Positions 25,552-33,914 are shown, counted from the first letter of the stretch. The stretch is DNA of 64,000 nucleotides from Paraburkholderia silviterrae (GCF_004353915.1 NZ_SMRP01000023.1:23095-87094); one strand, 5' to 3'. The notes: generated from the sequence alone by a model not told the origin. Program-made: numbers and translations.

Positions 25552-26520
25552 TCAGGCGATGTCGATCACGACGCGCCCCGGCGTGCCCGCGGCAACGGCC
25601 GCATAGGCATCGCGCGCGCGCTCGAGCGGATAGCGCTCGGCCACCACCGGCGCGGCGAAGCGCCCGGCATCGAACGCCTCGGCGAGCGCACGCATGATCG
25701 GCGCGGACTCCACGACGCCCAGCTTGGCGCTATCGGCGCCGAAAAGCTGCGTCTCGTTGTGATAGAAGTCGATCAGATCGAACTCCACGCGCCGCTTGCC
25801 CGTGGCGCTGATCTCGACCACCCGGCCACGCCGCTTCGCGAGCGCGAGCGCCAGCTCGAACGCGACGCCGCCCACGGCGTCGTAGACCACGTCGGCGCCC
25901 GCGCCACCGGTCAGCTCGCGCACGCGCCGGGCCGTGTCGCCGTCCATCGGCACGAAGGCGTCGATCAGGCGCGCCGCCGGCGAGTCGGCAGGCGGCGCCT
26001 CGCGTCCGACACCGATCACGCGCGCACCGCGCGCCTTCGCGATCTGCGTGACCGCGCCGCCCACGCCGCCCGACACGCCAATCACGGCGATCGTCTCGCC
26101 CGCGGCGAGCTGCGCGTAATCGACGGTGCCAAGCCAGCCCACCACGAAATTCACGCCGATCGAAGCGGCCTGCTCATGCGTGAGCGACGCGGGCTTGCGC
26201 GCGAGCGCCGCCAGCGGAATTTCGATGAACTCGGCGTGCGTGCCGTCGCGCGTGAAGCCGATATCGCCGCCCGTGCCCCAGACTTCGGCGCCGAGCCAGT
26301 CGCTCGGGCCGGCCGTCACCACGCCGCTGAAATCGCGCCCTGGCACGCGCGGCGGCGCGGTGTGATCGAAGTGGCCGGAGACGTTCTTCACGTCGCTGGG
26401 ATTGACCGAGGCGCTTTTCACCTGCACGAGCGCGCTGCCGGCCGCGGGCGCGGGCGTCGGCAGCTCGATGAGCTCGAGCACGTCGGGCGTGCCGAAGGTC
26501 TTGAACTGGATGGCTTTCAT
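25552..26520 (-). CDS. NADPH:quinone oxidoreductase-like MDR enzyme
   Basis: A 322-residue zinc-independent medium-chain dehydrogenase/reductase. The N-terminal GroES-like domain has SASVNPSDVKNVSGHF and PPRVPGRDFSGVV. The cofactor-binding Rossmann motif is AVIGVSGGVGGAVTQIAKAR, with GAGADVVYDAVGG following. Probable activity is reduction of quinones or enones with NADPH; the substrate is unknown. Its closest neighbour downstream is the XapX gene. Confidence 0.85.
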   Translation of the reverse strand: MKAIQFKTFGTPDVLELIELPTPAPAAGSALVQVKSASVNPSDVKNVSGHFDHTAPPRVPGRDFSGVVTAGPSDWLGAEVWGTGGDIGFTRDGTHAEFIEIPLAALARKPASLTHEQAASIGVNFVVGWLGTVDYAQLAAGETIAVIGVSGGVGGAVTQIAKARGARVIGVGREAPPADSPAARLIDAFVPMDGDTARRVRELTGGAGADVVYDAVGGVAFELALALAKRRGRVVEISATGKRRVEFDLIDFYHNETQLFGADSAKLGVVESAPIMRALAEAFDAGRFAAPVVAERYPLERARDAYAAVAAGTPGRVVIDIA

Positions 26521-26692
26521 GGCGTGACTCCGCTTGGATCATGGTGGCCGGCTTCGCCTTGGGTGGGCGAAGCCGCGAGGACATGTTGCGGAGTCTAAAT
26601 TGCCGGCATGCAGTCGAGTGGACAGATGCTTTCGAATTTCGGACAACCGGCAATCGGAGCGCCCGATCGGAGCGGGAAGTCGGCGCGGGGAA

Positions 26693-27616
26693 TCAAAGCG
26701 CGTTCAACGGAATCTTGAGATAACGCACGCCGTTGTCCTCGGGCTCGGGCATGCGCCCAGCGCGAATATTCACCTGGATCGACGGCAGGATCAGATTGGG
26801 CATGGCGAGCGTGCGGTCGCGCGCGGTGCGCATCTGCACGAAGGCGTCCTCGGTCACCCCATCGTTCAAGTGGATGTTGCCGCGGCGCTGGGCGTTCACG
26901 GTGGTTTCGAAGCTCGGGCCGCGCGACTCGGGCGGATAGTCGTGGCACATGAACAGGCGCGTCTCGCCGGGCATTTCCAGTAGCTTGCGCACCGAGCGGT
27001 AGAGCGTGTGCGCATCGCCGCCCGGAAAGTCGCAGCGCGCCGACCCCACGTCGGGCATGAAGAGCGTGTCGCCCACGAACAGCGCGTCGCCGATTTGATA
27101 AGCAAGGTCGGCCGGCGTGTGGCCCGGCACGTGCATCGCGCGCGCCGCGAGCGGGCCGACTTCGAAGCGCTCCTCGTCCTTGAAGAGATGGTCGAACTCG
27201 CTGCCGTCGGCGGCGAGCGTGGCGTCCATGTTGAACACCGCGCCGAACACGCCTTGCACGTGGCGGATGTGCTCGCCGATCGCAATCTTGCCGCCCAGCT
27301 GCTGCTTCAGGTACGGCGCCGCCGAAAGATGGTCGGCGTGCGCATGCGTCTCCAGCAGCCATTGCACCGTGAGCGCATATTCGCGCACGAACGCGATCAC
27401 GCGCTCGGCCGATTCCGTGGAGGTGCGCCCCGACTTCGGGTCGTAGTCGAGCACCGGATCGACGATCGCGCACACCGAGCCGCGCCCCGAGTGCACGACG
27501 TAAGTGACGGTGGCCGTGACCGGGTCGAAGAACGGCTCGACGATGGTGCCGGCGGTGGCGGTGGTGCCTGGCACGGCGGGCGCGGCGCTCGTGAGAACGG
27601 GGGCGGACTCGGACAT
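26693..27616 (-). CDS. MBL-fold persulfide-dioxygenase-like hydrolase
   Basis: About 307 residues. The metallo-beta-lactamase motif is LLETHAHADHLSAAPYLKQQ (HxHxDH). Further metal ligands are in AMHVPGHTPADLAYQI, LFVGDTLFMPDVGSARCDFP and LFMCHDYPP. This set is typical of ETHE1/Blh-type persulfide dioxygenases, which oxidise persulfide to sulfite. ATG 27616 is preferred over 27628 because GGAG lies six bases before it. It is divergent from the ArsR-type regulator and shares the interleaved promoter region 27708-27745, so it is very probably derepressed by sulfide or persulfide. Confidence 0.88.
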   Translation of the reverse strand: MSESAPVLTSAAPAVPGTTATAGTIVEPFFDPVTATVTYVVHSGRGSVCAIVDPVLDYDPKSGRTSTESAERVIAFVREYALTVQWLLETHAHADHLSAAPYLKQQLGGKIAIGEHIRHVQGVFGAVFNMDATLAADGSEFDHLFKDEERFEVGPLAARAMHVPGHTPADLAYQIGDALFVGDTLFMPDVGSARCDFPGGDAHTLYRSVRKLLEMPGETRLFMCHDYPPESRGPSFETTVNAQRRGNIHLNDGVTEDAFVQMRTARDRTLAMPNLILPSIQVNIRAGRMPEPEDNGVRYLKIPLNAL

Positions 27617-27707
27617 CGGGGACTCCATGCGGCCTTGACGTGATGGTTGGCTGCTGAATGCGTGGGAAATACGCGTTGAAGACGAGGCTCGACCGGCCTA
27701 TGATTTA

Positions 27708-27745
27708 TTGAAACACATATTATTAATCGATATAATGTTTGTCAA
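27708..27745. promoter_or_regulatory. Interleaved divergent promoters and candidate BigR/SqrR operator
   Basis: Plus strand: TTGAAA at 27708-27713 and TATAAT at 27731-27736, spacer 17. Minus strand: TTGACA at 27745-27740 and TAATAT at 27722-27717, spacer 17. The four hexamers alternate along the DNA, and the whole 38 bp is an imperfect dyad centred between 27726 and 27727 (13 of 19 pairs match). One bound repressor would shut off both the regulator operon and the persulfide dioxygenase gene. It lies in an AT-rich island within GC-rich DNA. Confidence 0.8.
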
Positions 27746-27822
27746 CCAACTGTCAGGCGACGAACGTCAATGTTTCCGTACCCCGCGTTCATCGCCCCAT
27801 TCAGCGCTCAGCGCCACGACAC

Positions 27823-28176
27823 ATGAATTCACCGCTCCCCCCTGAAGCGCGCGAGGCGCTGCGCGAATCCGCAGAGAAGTGCTGCGCCCTGCTCAAGGCG
27901 CTCGCGCACGAAGACCGCCTGCTCCTCTTGTGCCAGCTCACCGAAGGCGAGCGCAACGTGGGCGAGCTCGAAGCGCTCGTCGGCGTGCATCAGCCGAGTC
28001 TCTCGCAGCATCTCGGCGTGCTGCGCGAGGAAGGTCTCGTCGAGACGCGCCGCGAAGGCAAGTACATCTACTATCGGCTCGCAAGCCACGAGGTCATCCA
28101 GGTCATGCAGACGCTTTCGAGCCTCTACTGCGGCCGGCTCAAGCTCCATTCGGCGCAGCCGGTGCGTTCGTCGTGA
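27823..28176 (+). CDS. bigR: BigR/SqrR-type ArsR-family persulfide sensor
   Basis: A 117-residue winged-helix repressor. The recognition region is VGVHQPSLSQHLGVLREEGL, and YYRLASHEVIQVMQTLSSLY forms the dimer helix. Cys37 (in LLLLCQL) and Cys103 (in SLYCGR) are 66 residues apart, the same spacing as the two redox Cys of SqrR/BigR that form a tetrasulfide crosslink. A metal-binding ArsR motif (ELCVCD) is absent. The regulator likely represses its own operon and the divergent dioxygenase gene. Its stop overlaps the start of the next gene (GTGA), so they are coupled. Confidence 0.9.
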   Translation: MNSPLPPEAREALRESAEKCCALLKALAHEDRLLLLCQLTEGERNVGELEALVGVHQPSLSQHLGVLREEGLVETRREGKYIYYRLASHEVIQVMQTLSSLYCGRLKLHSAQPVRSS

Positions 28177-28661
28177 ACCTCGACCTGGCCCACTTCACGC
28201 CGCTCACCTCCTTTGCGGGCGGCCTCATGATCGGCGCCGCCGCCGCGCTCTTCGTGCTCGGCAACGGGCGCGTCGCGGGCATCAGCGGCATCGTCGGCGG
28301 CCTGCTGCAGAGCGTGCGCGGGGTGTACGGGGAGCGCGCCTGGCGTCTCGCGTTCGTCGCGGGGCTCGCCGCCGCGCCGTGGCTCTGGCGGCTCGTTGCC
28401 GCGGGCGCCACCGCAGTAGGCACCGGGTTTGCCTCCCTTGGCGCTGGCGCCATGTCGCCCACCATCGATGCCTCGCCAGCAGCGCTCGTCGCCGCCGGAC
28501 TCCTCGTCGGCGTCGGCACGCGCTACGCCTCGGGCTGCACCAGCGGCCACGGCGTATGCGGCATCGCGCGCGGCTCGCTGCGCTCGTTCGTCGCCACGGG
28601 CCTGTTCATGGCCGCCGGCTTCATCGTCGTGTTCGCCGTGCGCCACCTCGCGGGAGCCTGA
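28173..28661 (+). CDS. YeeE/YedE family sulfur-transport membrane protein (first half)
   Basis: About 162 residues, GTG start overlapping the regulator stop. Four or so hydrophobic segments include GGLMIGAAAALFVLGNGRVA. The conserved Cys lies in GVGTRYASGCTSGHGVCGIA. This is one half of the YeeE/YedE (PmpA-like) transporter, with the second half encoded by the next gene two bases downstream. It is thought to move thiosulfate or persulfide-type sulfur; the substrate here is inferred. Confidence 0.88.
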   Translation: MNLDLAHFTPLTSFAGGLMIGAAAALFVLGNGRVAGISGIVGGLLQSVRGVYGERAWRLAFVAGLAAAPWLWRLVAAGATAVGTGFASLGAGAMSPTIDASPAALVAAGLLVGVGTRYASGCTSGHGVCGIARGSLRSFVATGLFMAAGFIVVFAVRHLAGA

Positions 28662-28662
28662 C

Positions 28663-29157
28663 ATGGACAAGCTCAACGCCAATGTCCCGCGCAACGCCAC
28701 ACGCCATGTCCTGCGCAACCTCAGCGCCTTCGCCTGCGGCCTGCTATTCGGCCTCGGCTTGATCGTCTCGGGTATGGCGAACCCGGCCAAGGTGCTAGCC
28801 TTCCTCGATCTAGCCGGGCGCTGGGACCCGTCGCTTGCCTTCGTGATGGCGGGCGCCGTCGCCATCGCGGGCATCGGCTTTCGTCTCGCCCGCACGCGCA
28901 GCGCAAGCGTGCTCGGTGCGCCCATGCAGTTGCCCACGACACGCCGAGTCGATGCGCGCCTGATCCTGGGCGCCGTCACCTTCGGCGCGGGCTGGGGCCT
29001 CGCGGGCTTTTGCCCCGGTCCCGCGCTCGTCAGCGCCGCGAGCGGCCAGCCGCGCGCGTGGCTCTTCGTGGCCGCCATGCTCGCGGGCATGGCGCTGTTC
29101 GCCGCGCTCGAGCGCCTTGCCGCGGCCCACGCGCAGCGCCGCCATTCTTCAAGCTAG
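28663..29157 (+). CDS. YeeE/YedE family sulfur-transport membrane protein (second half)
   Basis: About 164 residues with a cytoplasmic N-terminus and roughly four membrane segments. LLFGLGLIVSGMANPAKVLA and the Cys-containing VTFGAGWGLAGFCPGPALVS are the PmpB-type signatures. It partners the preceding gene to make a complete YeeE-like pore. It ends 18 bases before the fusion enzyme gene. Confidence 0.88.
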   Translation: MDKLNANVPRNATRHVLRNLSAFACGLLFGLGLIVSGMANPAKVLAFLDLAGRWDPSLAFVMAGAVAIAGIGFRLARTRSASVLGAPMQLPTTRRVDARLILGAVTFGAGWGLAGFCPGPALVSAASGQPRAWLFVAAMLAGMALFAALERLAAAHAQRRHSSS

Positions 29158-29175
29158 TCAGGAGTATTCGAGTCC

Positions 29176-30867
29176 ATGCAAATCGTGCAACACGACGCGC
29201 GCTTCGCGAGCGCCGACCAGATCACGCCCGCCGATCTCGCGGATATCGCCGCAGCCGGCTATCGCTCGGTCATCTGCAACCGGCCCGACGGCGAAGGCGG
29301 TCCGTCGCAGCCGGCTTCGGCGCAAATCCGCGAAGCCGCGAAGCAGCTCGGCCTGCAATTCGCTTATCTGCCTGTCACGCCGGGCAAGATCGGCCCCGAT
29401 GAAATCGCGCGCTTCGCGCAGTTGCTCGCCGACATGCCCGCGCCCGTGCTCGCCTATTGCCGCACCGGCAACCGCGCGACCAACCTGTGGCAGTTCGGGC
29501 AGGCGAGCGCGCAAGCGCATCCCGTGGCGGCGCCGGTCGAGGCGGGCACCGCAGCGGCAGCAGCGTGCGATTGGGACAACGGCAAGGGAAACGGGGGCGA
29601 ACACCGCACGGACAAACACGCCGCGCCGGGCGGCACCGGCAAGCGCTGGGACGTGGTCGTGATTGGCGGCGGCCTCGCGGGCATCTGCGTGAGCGCGAGC
29701 CTGCTGCGCCGCCAGCCGGGCTTGAGCATCGCGATCATCGAACCGAATGACCACCACGACTACCAGCCCGCGTGGACGCTCGTGGGCGGCGGCGCCTACG
29801 ACGTGAAGAAGACGCGCCGCCCGATGGCGAGCGTGATCCCGCGCGGCGCGACGTGGATCCGCGCGGCGGCCGAGCGCGTGGAGCCGCAAGCGGATCTCGT
29901 GCGCCTCGCGAACGGCGAAACCATCGCGTACCGCCAGCTCATCGTGGCGCCCGGGCTGCGGCTCGCCTGGGAGCGCATCGAGGGGCTCGAAGCGACGCTC
30001 GGCAAGAACGGCGTCACGTCGAACTATCGCTACGATCTCGCGCCCTACACGTGGGAGCTCGTGCAGCAGATGCGAAGCGGCACGGCGCTCTTCACGCAGC
30101 CGGCCATGCCAATCAAGTGCGCGGGCGCCCCGCAGAAGGCCATGTATCTCGCCTGCGACCACTGGCTCAACGCGGGCGTGCTCGGCAAAGTGAACGTGGA
30201 ATTCGATCTCGCCGGCGCGGTGCTGTTCGGCGTGCCGACCTTCGTGCCGCCGCTCATGGAGTACGTGAAGCGCTACGACGCGAAGCTCGCGTTCTCGTCG
30301 AATCTCGTCGCCATTGACGGTCCCGCGCGCCGCGCCACCTTCGAAGCGAAGGACGCCGAGGGCAACGTCACGCGCATCGAGAAGCGCTTCGACATGATCC
30401 ATGTGGTGCCGCCGCAGGTGCCGCCCGATTTCATCCGCGACAGCGAGCTCGCCGATGCAGCCGGCTGGTGCGAAGTCGATCACGCCACGCTCCAGCATCC
30501 GCGCTGGCCCAATGTGTTCTCGCTCGGCGACGTGTGCTCGGCGCCCAACGCGAAGACGGGCGCGGCAGCGCGCAAGCAGGCCGTGATCGTCGCGGAGAAC
30601 CTGCTCGCCGCGCGCGCGGGTGAAGCGCTGCGCTATCGCTACGACGGCTATGGCTCATGCCCGCTCACGGTCGAAAAAGGCAAGGTCGTGCTGGCCGAGT
30701 TCGGCTACGGCGGCAAGCTGCTGCCCACCTTTCCGCTCGATCCCACGCGAGCGCGCCGCCTGATGTGGTTCCTCAAGGCCAGCGTGCTGCCGCGCTTTTA
30801 CTGGAGCGGCATGCTCAAGGGCCGCGAGTGGTTCACGGGGGCCGCGCCCGCCGAAGCACAGCGCTGA
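29176..30867 (+). CDS. DUF442 sulfurtransferase/phosphatase-like domain fused to type II sulfide:quinone reductase
   Basis: A 563-residue fusion. Residues 1-110 are a DUF442 (TIGR01244) domain with the rhodanese-like loop AYCRTGNRATNLW. A Gly/Ala-rich linker of about 40 residues follows. Residues 157-563 are a sulfide:quinone reductase, with the FAD-binding VVVIGGGLAGICVSASLL, the redox Cys in PIKCAGAPQKAMYLACDHWL, and a second Cys in SLGDVCSAPNAKTGAAARKQ. The pattern matches type II (mitochondrial-like) SQR. It should oxidise sulfide to persulfide, with the DUF442 domain or the neighbouring dioxygenase handling the product. The gene precedes a long hairpin repeat array. Confidence 0.92.
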   Translation: MQIVQHDARFASADQITPADLADIAAAGYRSVICNRPDGEGGPSQPASAQIREAAKQLGLQFAYLPVTPGKIGPDEIARFAQLLADMPAPVLAYCRTGNRATNLWQFGQASAQAHPVAAPVEAGTAAAAACDWDNGKGNGGEHRTDKHAAPGGTGKRWDVVVIGGGLAGICVSASLLRRQPGLSIAIIEPNDHHDYQPAWTLVGGGAYDVKKTRRPMASVIPRGATWIRAAAERVEPQADLVRLANGETIAYRQLIVAPGLRLAWERIEGLEATLGKNGVTSNYRYDLAPYTWELVQQMRSGTALFTQPAMPIKCAGAPQKAMYLACDHWLNAGVLGKVNVEFDLAGAVLFGVPTFVPPLMEYVKRYDAKLAFSSNLVAIDGPARRATFEAKDAEGNVTRIEKRFDMIHVVPPQVPPDFIRDSELADAAGWCEVDHATLQHPRWPNVFSLGDVCSAPNAKTGAAARKQAVIVAENLLAARAGEALRYRYDGYGSCPLTVEKGKVVLAEFGYGGKLLPTFPLDPTRARRLMWFLKASVLPRFYWSGMLKGREWFTGAAPAEAQR

Positions 30868-30922
30868 GCGCTGCCAGCAACTCTGGCTGCTTTGCAGGGG
30901 CCCGGAGTAAGGAGCTTTGCTC

Positions 30923-31235
30923 CAACTCTGGTCGACCGCGAAGTATGGGACCAGAGTAAGGCGCTTTGCATGGGGCTGGAGTAAGTGCTGAAGCACTAAC
31001 TCCAGCCGACAGCTAAAACGCCAACTCTGGTCGACCGCGAAGCATGGGACCAGAGTAAGGAGCTTTGCATGGGCCTGGAGTAAGTGCTGAAGCACTAACT
31101 CCAGCCGACAGCTAAAGCGCCAACTCTGGTCGACCGCGAAGCATGGGACCAGAGTAAGGAGCTTTGCATGGGCCTGGAGTAAGTGCTGAAGCACTAACTC
31201 CAGCCGACAGCTAAAGCGCCAACTCTGGTCGACAC
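30923..31235. repeat. Tandem 99-bp hairpin repeat array
   Basis: Three full 99-bp copies start at 30923, 31022 and 31121, and a truncated fourth at 31220. Each unit has two inverted repeats: ACTCTGGTC ... GACCAGAGT, and CTGGAGTaAGTGCT ... AGCACTaACTCCAG (14-base arms, one mismatch, two-base loop). In the first copy, GGCGCTTT before and AAAACGCC after the second hairpin could pair as an outer stem. A degenerate piece with further small stems lies just upstream (30880-30922). The array fills the 385-base space between the SQR fusion and the exporter gene. It is not a CRISPR array, as there are no spacers. Confidence 0.95.
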
Positions 31236-31252
31236 ACAGGAGATCACGGATC

Positions 31253-32098
31253 ATGGACGCCGCCACGCTCGTGAGCGCCGCACTCGGCTCGGTCGTCGGG
31301 CTCATCCTCGCGCTCACGGGCGCGGGCGGGGCCATTGTCGCCGTGCCGCTGCTCGTGTTCGGCCTCGGCCTGGGCGTCGCGCAAGCCGCGCCAATCGGCC
31401 TGTTCGCCGTCGCGCTCGCGGCCGGCATCGGCGCCCTGCTCGCGCTGCGCGAAGGCAAGGTGCGCTACAAGGCCGCCGCGCTGATGGCTGCAACCGGCGC
31501 CGTCATCTCACCCGCCGGGCTATGGGTTGCGCACCGCGTGCCCGACGCGCCGCTCACGCTGGTGTTCGCGCTCGTGCTGGCGCGCGTGGCCTGGCGCATG
31601 TTCCGGCAGAAGCGTGGCGCGCAGCACGATCTGCAAGGCGGCGCCGAACCCTGCCCCTCCGATCTGCCGTGCCGGCTCAACCTCGAGCGCGGCAAGCTCG
31701 ACTGGACCGCACCCTGCGCGCAGGCGCTCGCCCTCTCGGGCGCGGCGGCGGGCTTTCTCTCGGGCCTGCTCGGCGTGGGCGGCGGCTTCGTGATCGTGCC
31801 CGCGCTCAAGCGCGCGTCGGACATTCCGATGCAGGGCATCGTGGCCACCTCGCTCGCGGTCATCGCGCTCGTCTCGACGGCGGGCGTGGCCGCGTCGGCG
31901 GCCAGCGGCCACATGCTCTGGCTCAATGCGCTGCCGTTTGCGGCCGGCGCGCTCGCCGGCATGCTGGGCGGCCGCGGCTTCTCGCGCCATGTGAGCGGCG
32001 CGCGGCTGCAGCAGTCGTTTGCGGTGTTCGCGGGATGTGTGGCAGTGGGCATGGCCGTGAAGGCCGTTCATGCGATGACGCTCGCGGGCGGCATCTGA
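31253..32098 (+). CDS. TauE/SafE family sulfite exporter-like permease
   Basis: A 281-residue polytopic membrane protein in two halves. GLILALTGAGGAIVAVPLLV opens the first half and FLSGLLGVGGGFVIVPALKR the second, the signature of the family. A central hydrophilic loop holds three Cys (EPCPSDLPC and TAPCAQ). Proteins of this group export sulfite or sulfoacetate-type anions. Export of the sulfite made by persulfide oxidation would fit the cluster. AGGAG precedes the ATG, and the repeat array ends 17 bases upstream. Confidence 0.88.
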   Translation: MDAATLVSAALGSVVGLILALTGAGGAIVAVPLLVFGLGLGVAQAAPIGLFAVALAAGIGALLALREGKVRYKAAALMAATGAVISPAGLWVAHRVPDAPLTLVFALVLARVAWRMFRQKRGAQHDLQGGAEPCPSDLPCRLNLERGKLDWTAPCAQALALSGAAAGFLSGLLGVGGGFVIVPALKRASDIPMQGIVATSLAVIALVSTAGVAASAASGHMLWLNALPFAAGALAGMLGGRGFSRHVSGARLQQSFAVFAGCVAVGMAVKAVHAMTLAGGI

Positions 32099-32123
32099 CG
32101 CGTGCGTGCATGTGTCGCGCAGC

Positions 32124-32504
32124 TCAGCCTTCGAAATCGAGCCCGCCAATCAGCACTTCCGGCTCCCCTTGCGTGCGGGTCGTGAAATCCACCGGGCGCG
32201 CCGTCTCCCATGAGGCCATCTTGCGCACCGTCGCCTCCAGATAGTGCTCGAAGCGCGTCTCGCCGCCAGGCTCCATGAGGCGTTCGATCTCGTCGACGTC
32301 CCACGTGAGCGACACATTCAACGCAAACGCGTAGGGATGGCGCACTTCGCTCGGCACGCCCCACAGACGCACGCGAGTGGGATGCCCGCGCCCCTCGTGG
32401 GGCACGACCTCCGCGCGCACCTCCGGACCGAACTGGCTCGCGAGCCGCGCGGCGATGCGCGGCGCGAATTCTTCTTCGAAGCGGTAAACGGCAGCGCTGC
32501 TCAT
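32124..32504 (-). CDS. DUF5594 family protein
   Basis: A 126-residue soluble protein. YRFEEEFAPRIAARLASQFG, the GHPTRVRLWG segment and FALNVSLTWDVDEIERLMEP are reminiscent of DUF5594, a family largely confined to Burkholderia and relatives. No catalytic motif is visible. Upstream frame extensions to 32609 look non-coding, so ATG 32504 is preferred. It is convergent with the exporter gene. Confidence 0.6.
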   Translation of the reverse strand: MSSAAVYRFEEEFAPRIAARLASQFGPEVRAEVVPHEGRGHPTRVRLWGVPSEVRHPYAFALNVSLTWDVDEIERLMEPGGETRFEHYLEATVRKMASWETARPVDFTTRTQGEPEVLIGGLDFEG

Positions 32505-32700
32505 GCGCGGGTGTCTCCTGCTGTTTGTGCCGATCGTCCTGATCGTGGCGGCTGGCCGGATCGACGACCGCGAAAGCCCGCCATGTGGCAACCCAAGCGG
32601 GTCATGCATCGAAACATGCTAGCGCGAGGCGGGCGCCGGAGCCAACCCCTGTCAGACGATCCGTGACCCGCACAGCCTGTGTGTTGCGCGCTGCCGGCGC

Positions 32701-33594
32701 TCAGGCCGCCTCCCGTGCGCGCCGCGCTGCGATCAGCGTCGCGCGCAGCCCCTCGAACGAGTAGAGCGCGAGTGCGACCCAGATCGCGCCATAGCCGATC
32801 GCGCGCACCGAGCCAAACGGCTCGCCATAGACGAGCACGCCGGTGAGCAGCTGGAGCGTGGGCGTGACGTACTGGATGAGGCCGAGCATCGAAAGCGGGA
32901 TGCGCCGCGCCGCGGCCGCGAAGAGGAGCAGCGGCACGGCCGTGATCGGCCCGGCTGCGGCCAGCAGCAGTTGCAGCCCGAGCGGCGCGTGCGCGAAATG
33001 GCCCGCGCCGGCCATGCCGATGATCGTCAGATAGACGATGGCGACTGGAAACAGCAGCACCGTCTCGAGCGCGAGACCTTCTAGCGCGCCCAGCTGCGCG
33101 GTTTTGCGCAACAGGCCGTAGCCGCCGAAGGTCAGCGCGAGCGCGAGGCTGATCCACGGCGGCGCGCCGTTCTGCCAGGTGAGCCAGGCCACGCCGAGCG
33201 CGGCGACCGCCACCGCGCACCATTGCAGCGGGCGCAGCCGCTCGCGCAGGAAGGCATAGCCGAACAGCACGTTGATGAGCGGATTGATGAAATAGCCGAG
33301 GCTCGCCTCGACGATATGCCCCGCATTCACGGCCCAGATGTAGATGCCCCAGTTGGCCGAGAGCAGCACGGCGCTCGCGGCGAAGCGCGCGATGAGACGC
33401 CTGTCGCGCAGCGCGGGCCGCAGCCAGGCCCAGTGGTGCCGCACGAGCAGCACGGCGAGGATGAACACGAGCGACCACGCCATGCGATGCGCGAGCATCT
33501 CGAGGGCGGGAATCTGGTGCAGCGTCTTGAAGTAGACCGGAAAGAGCCCCCAGATGGTGAAGGCGGAAAAGGCGTAGGCGATGCCGGGATTCAT
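32701..33594 (-). CDS. rarD: RarD-type EamA-family transporter
   Basis: A 297-residue protein with ten predicted membrane helices. YAFSAFTIWGLFPVYFKTLH and EMLAHRMAWSLVFI at the N-terminus, then VEASLGYFINPLINVLFGYA and SMLGLIQYVTPTLQLLTGVL, match RarD (chloramphenicol-sensitivity) proteins. The substrate is not known; the family belongs to the drug/metabolite transporter superfamily. Confidence 0.9.
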   Translation of the reverse strand: MNPGIAYAFSAFTIWGLFPVYFKTLHQIPALEMLAHRMAWSLVFILAVLLVRHHWAWLRPALRDRRLIARFAASAVLLSANWGIYIWAVNAGHIVEASLGYFINPLINVLFGYAFLRERLRPLQWCAVAVAALGVAWLTWQNGAPPWISLALALTFGGYGLLRKTAQLGALEGLALETVLLFPVAIVYLTIIGMAGAGHFAHAPLGLQLLLAAAGPITAVPLLLFAAAARRIPLSMLGLIQYVTPTLQLLTGVLVYGEPFGSVRAIGYGAIWVALALYSFEGLRATLIAARRAREAA

Positions 33595-33808
33595 GACTCT
33601 ATTGATTGAGGCGGGTAGGCAACCGTGCGCGGCGCGCGTTATCCCGCAAATTTTGGGGGGAGATTTGAACCGACCCTGCGCCGATCCGCCGGTTTTGCGA
33701 CAATAGCGGATTTTCGCCGCCAGCCTTTGCGGCTGTCCAGCCTGACGCTACGCTTACGATCTTCCGGTGGGCGGCACGGAGATCGCCGAGGCCCGGTCTA
33801 TGAGACCC

Positions 33809-33865
33809 GGCCTGCGCGGCCCGACCTGGGCGGCCCAACGCAGGCGCCCCCACCTGGGCGGCCCC
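33809..33865. repeat. GC-rich degenerate repeat with an inverted pair
   Basis: In the 320-base gap between rarD and the second TauE gene, GCCTGCG and CGCAGGC (33809-33846) flank two copies of a unit near CGACCTGGGCGGCC, with a third after them at about 33851-33864. The same unit recurs at 48286-48327. The rest of the gap shows no recognised gene or terminator. Confidence 0.6.
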
Positions 33866-33914
33866 CTCTTTTCAACAAAAAGCAGCGCAAGAACCCCGAT
33901 TAGCGACACCCGCG

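Noticed and set aside
30923..31235. Possible CRISPR array
   Set aside because: Repeats are directly adjacent with no variable spacers, the unit is far too long, and no cas genes are present.
30655..31458. Long minus-strand frame across the 99-bp repeats that would give a protein with 33-residue repeats
   Set aside because: The unit length happens to be a multiple of three, so any open frame repeats. The flanks are antisense to two clear genes, and there is no start signal.
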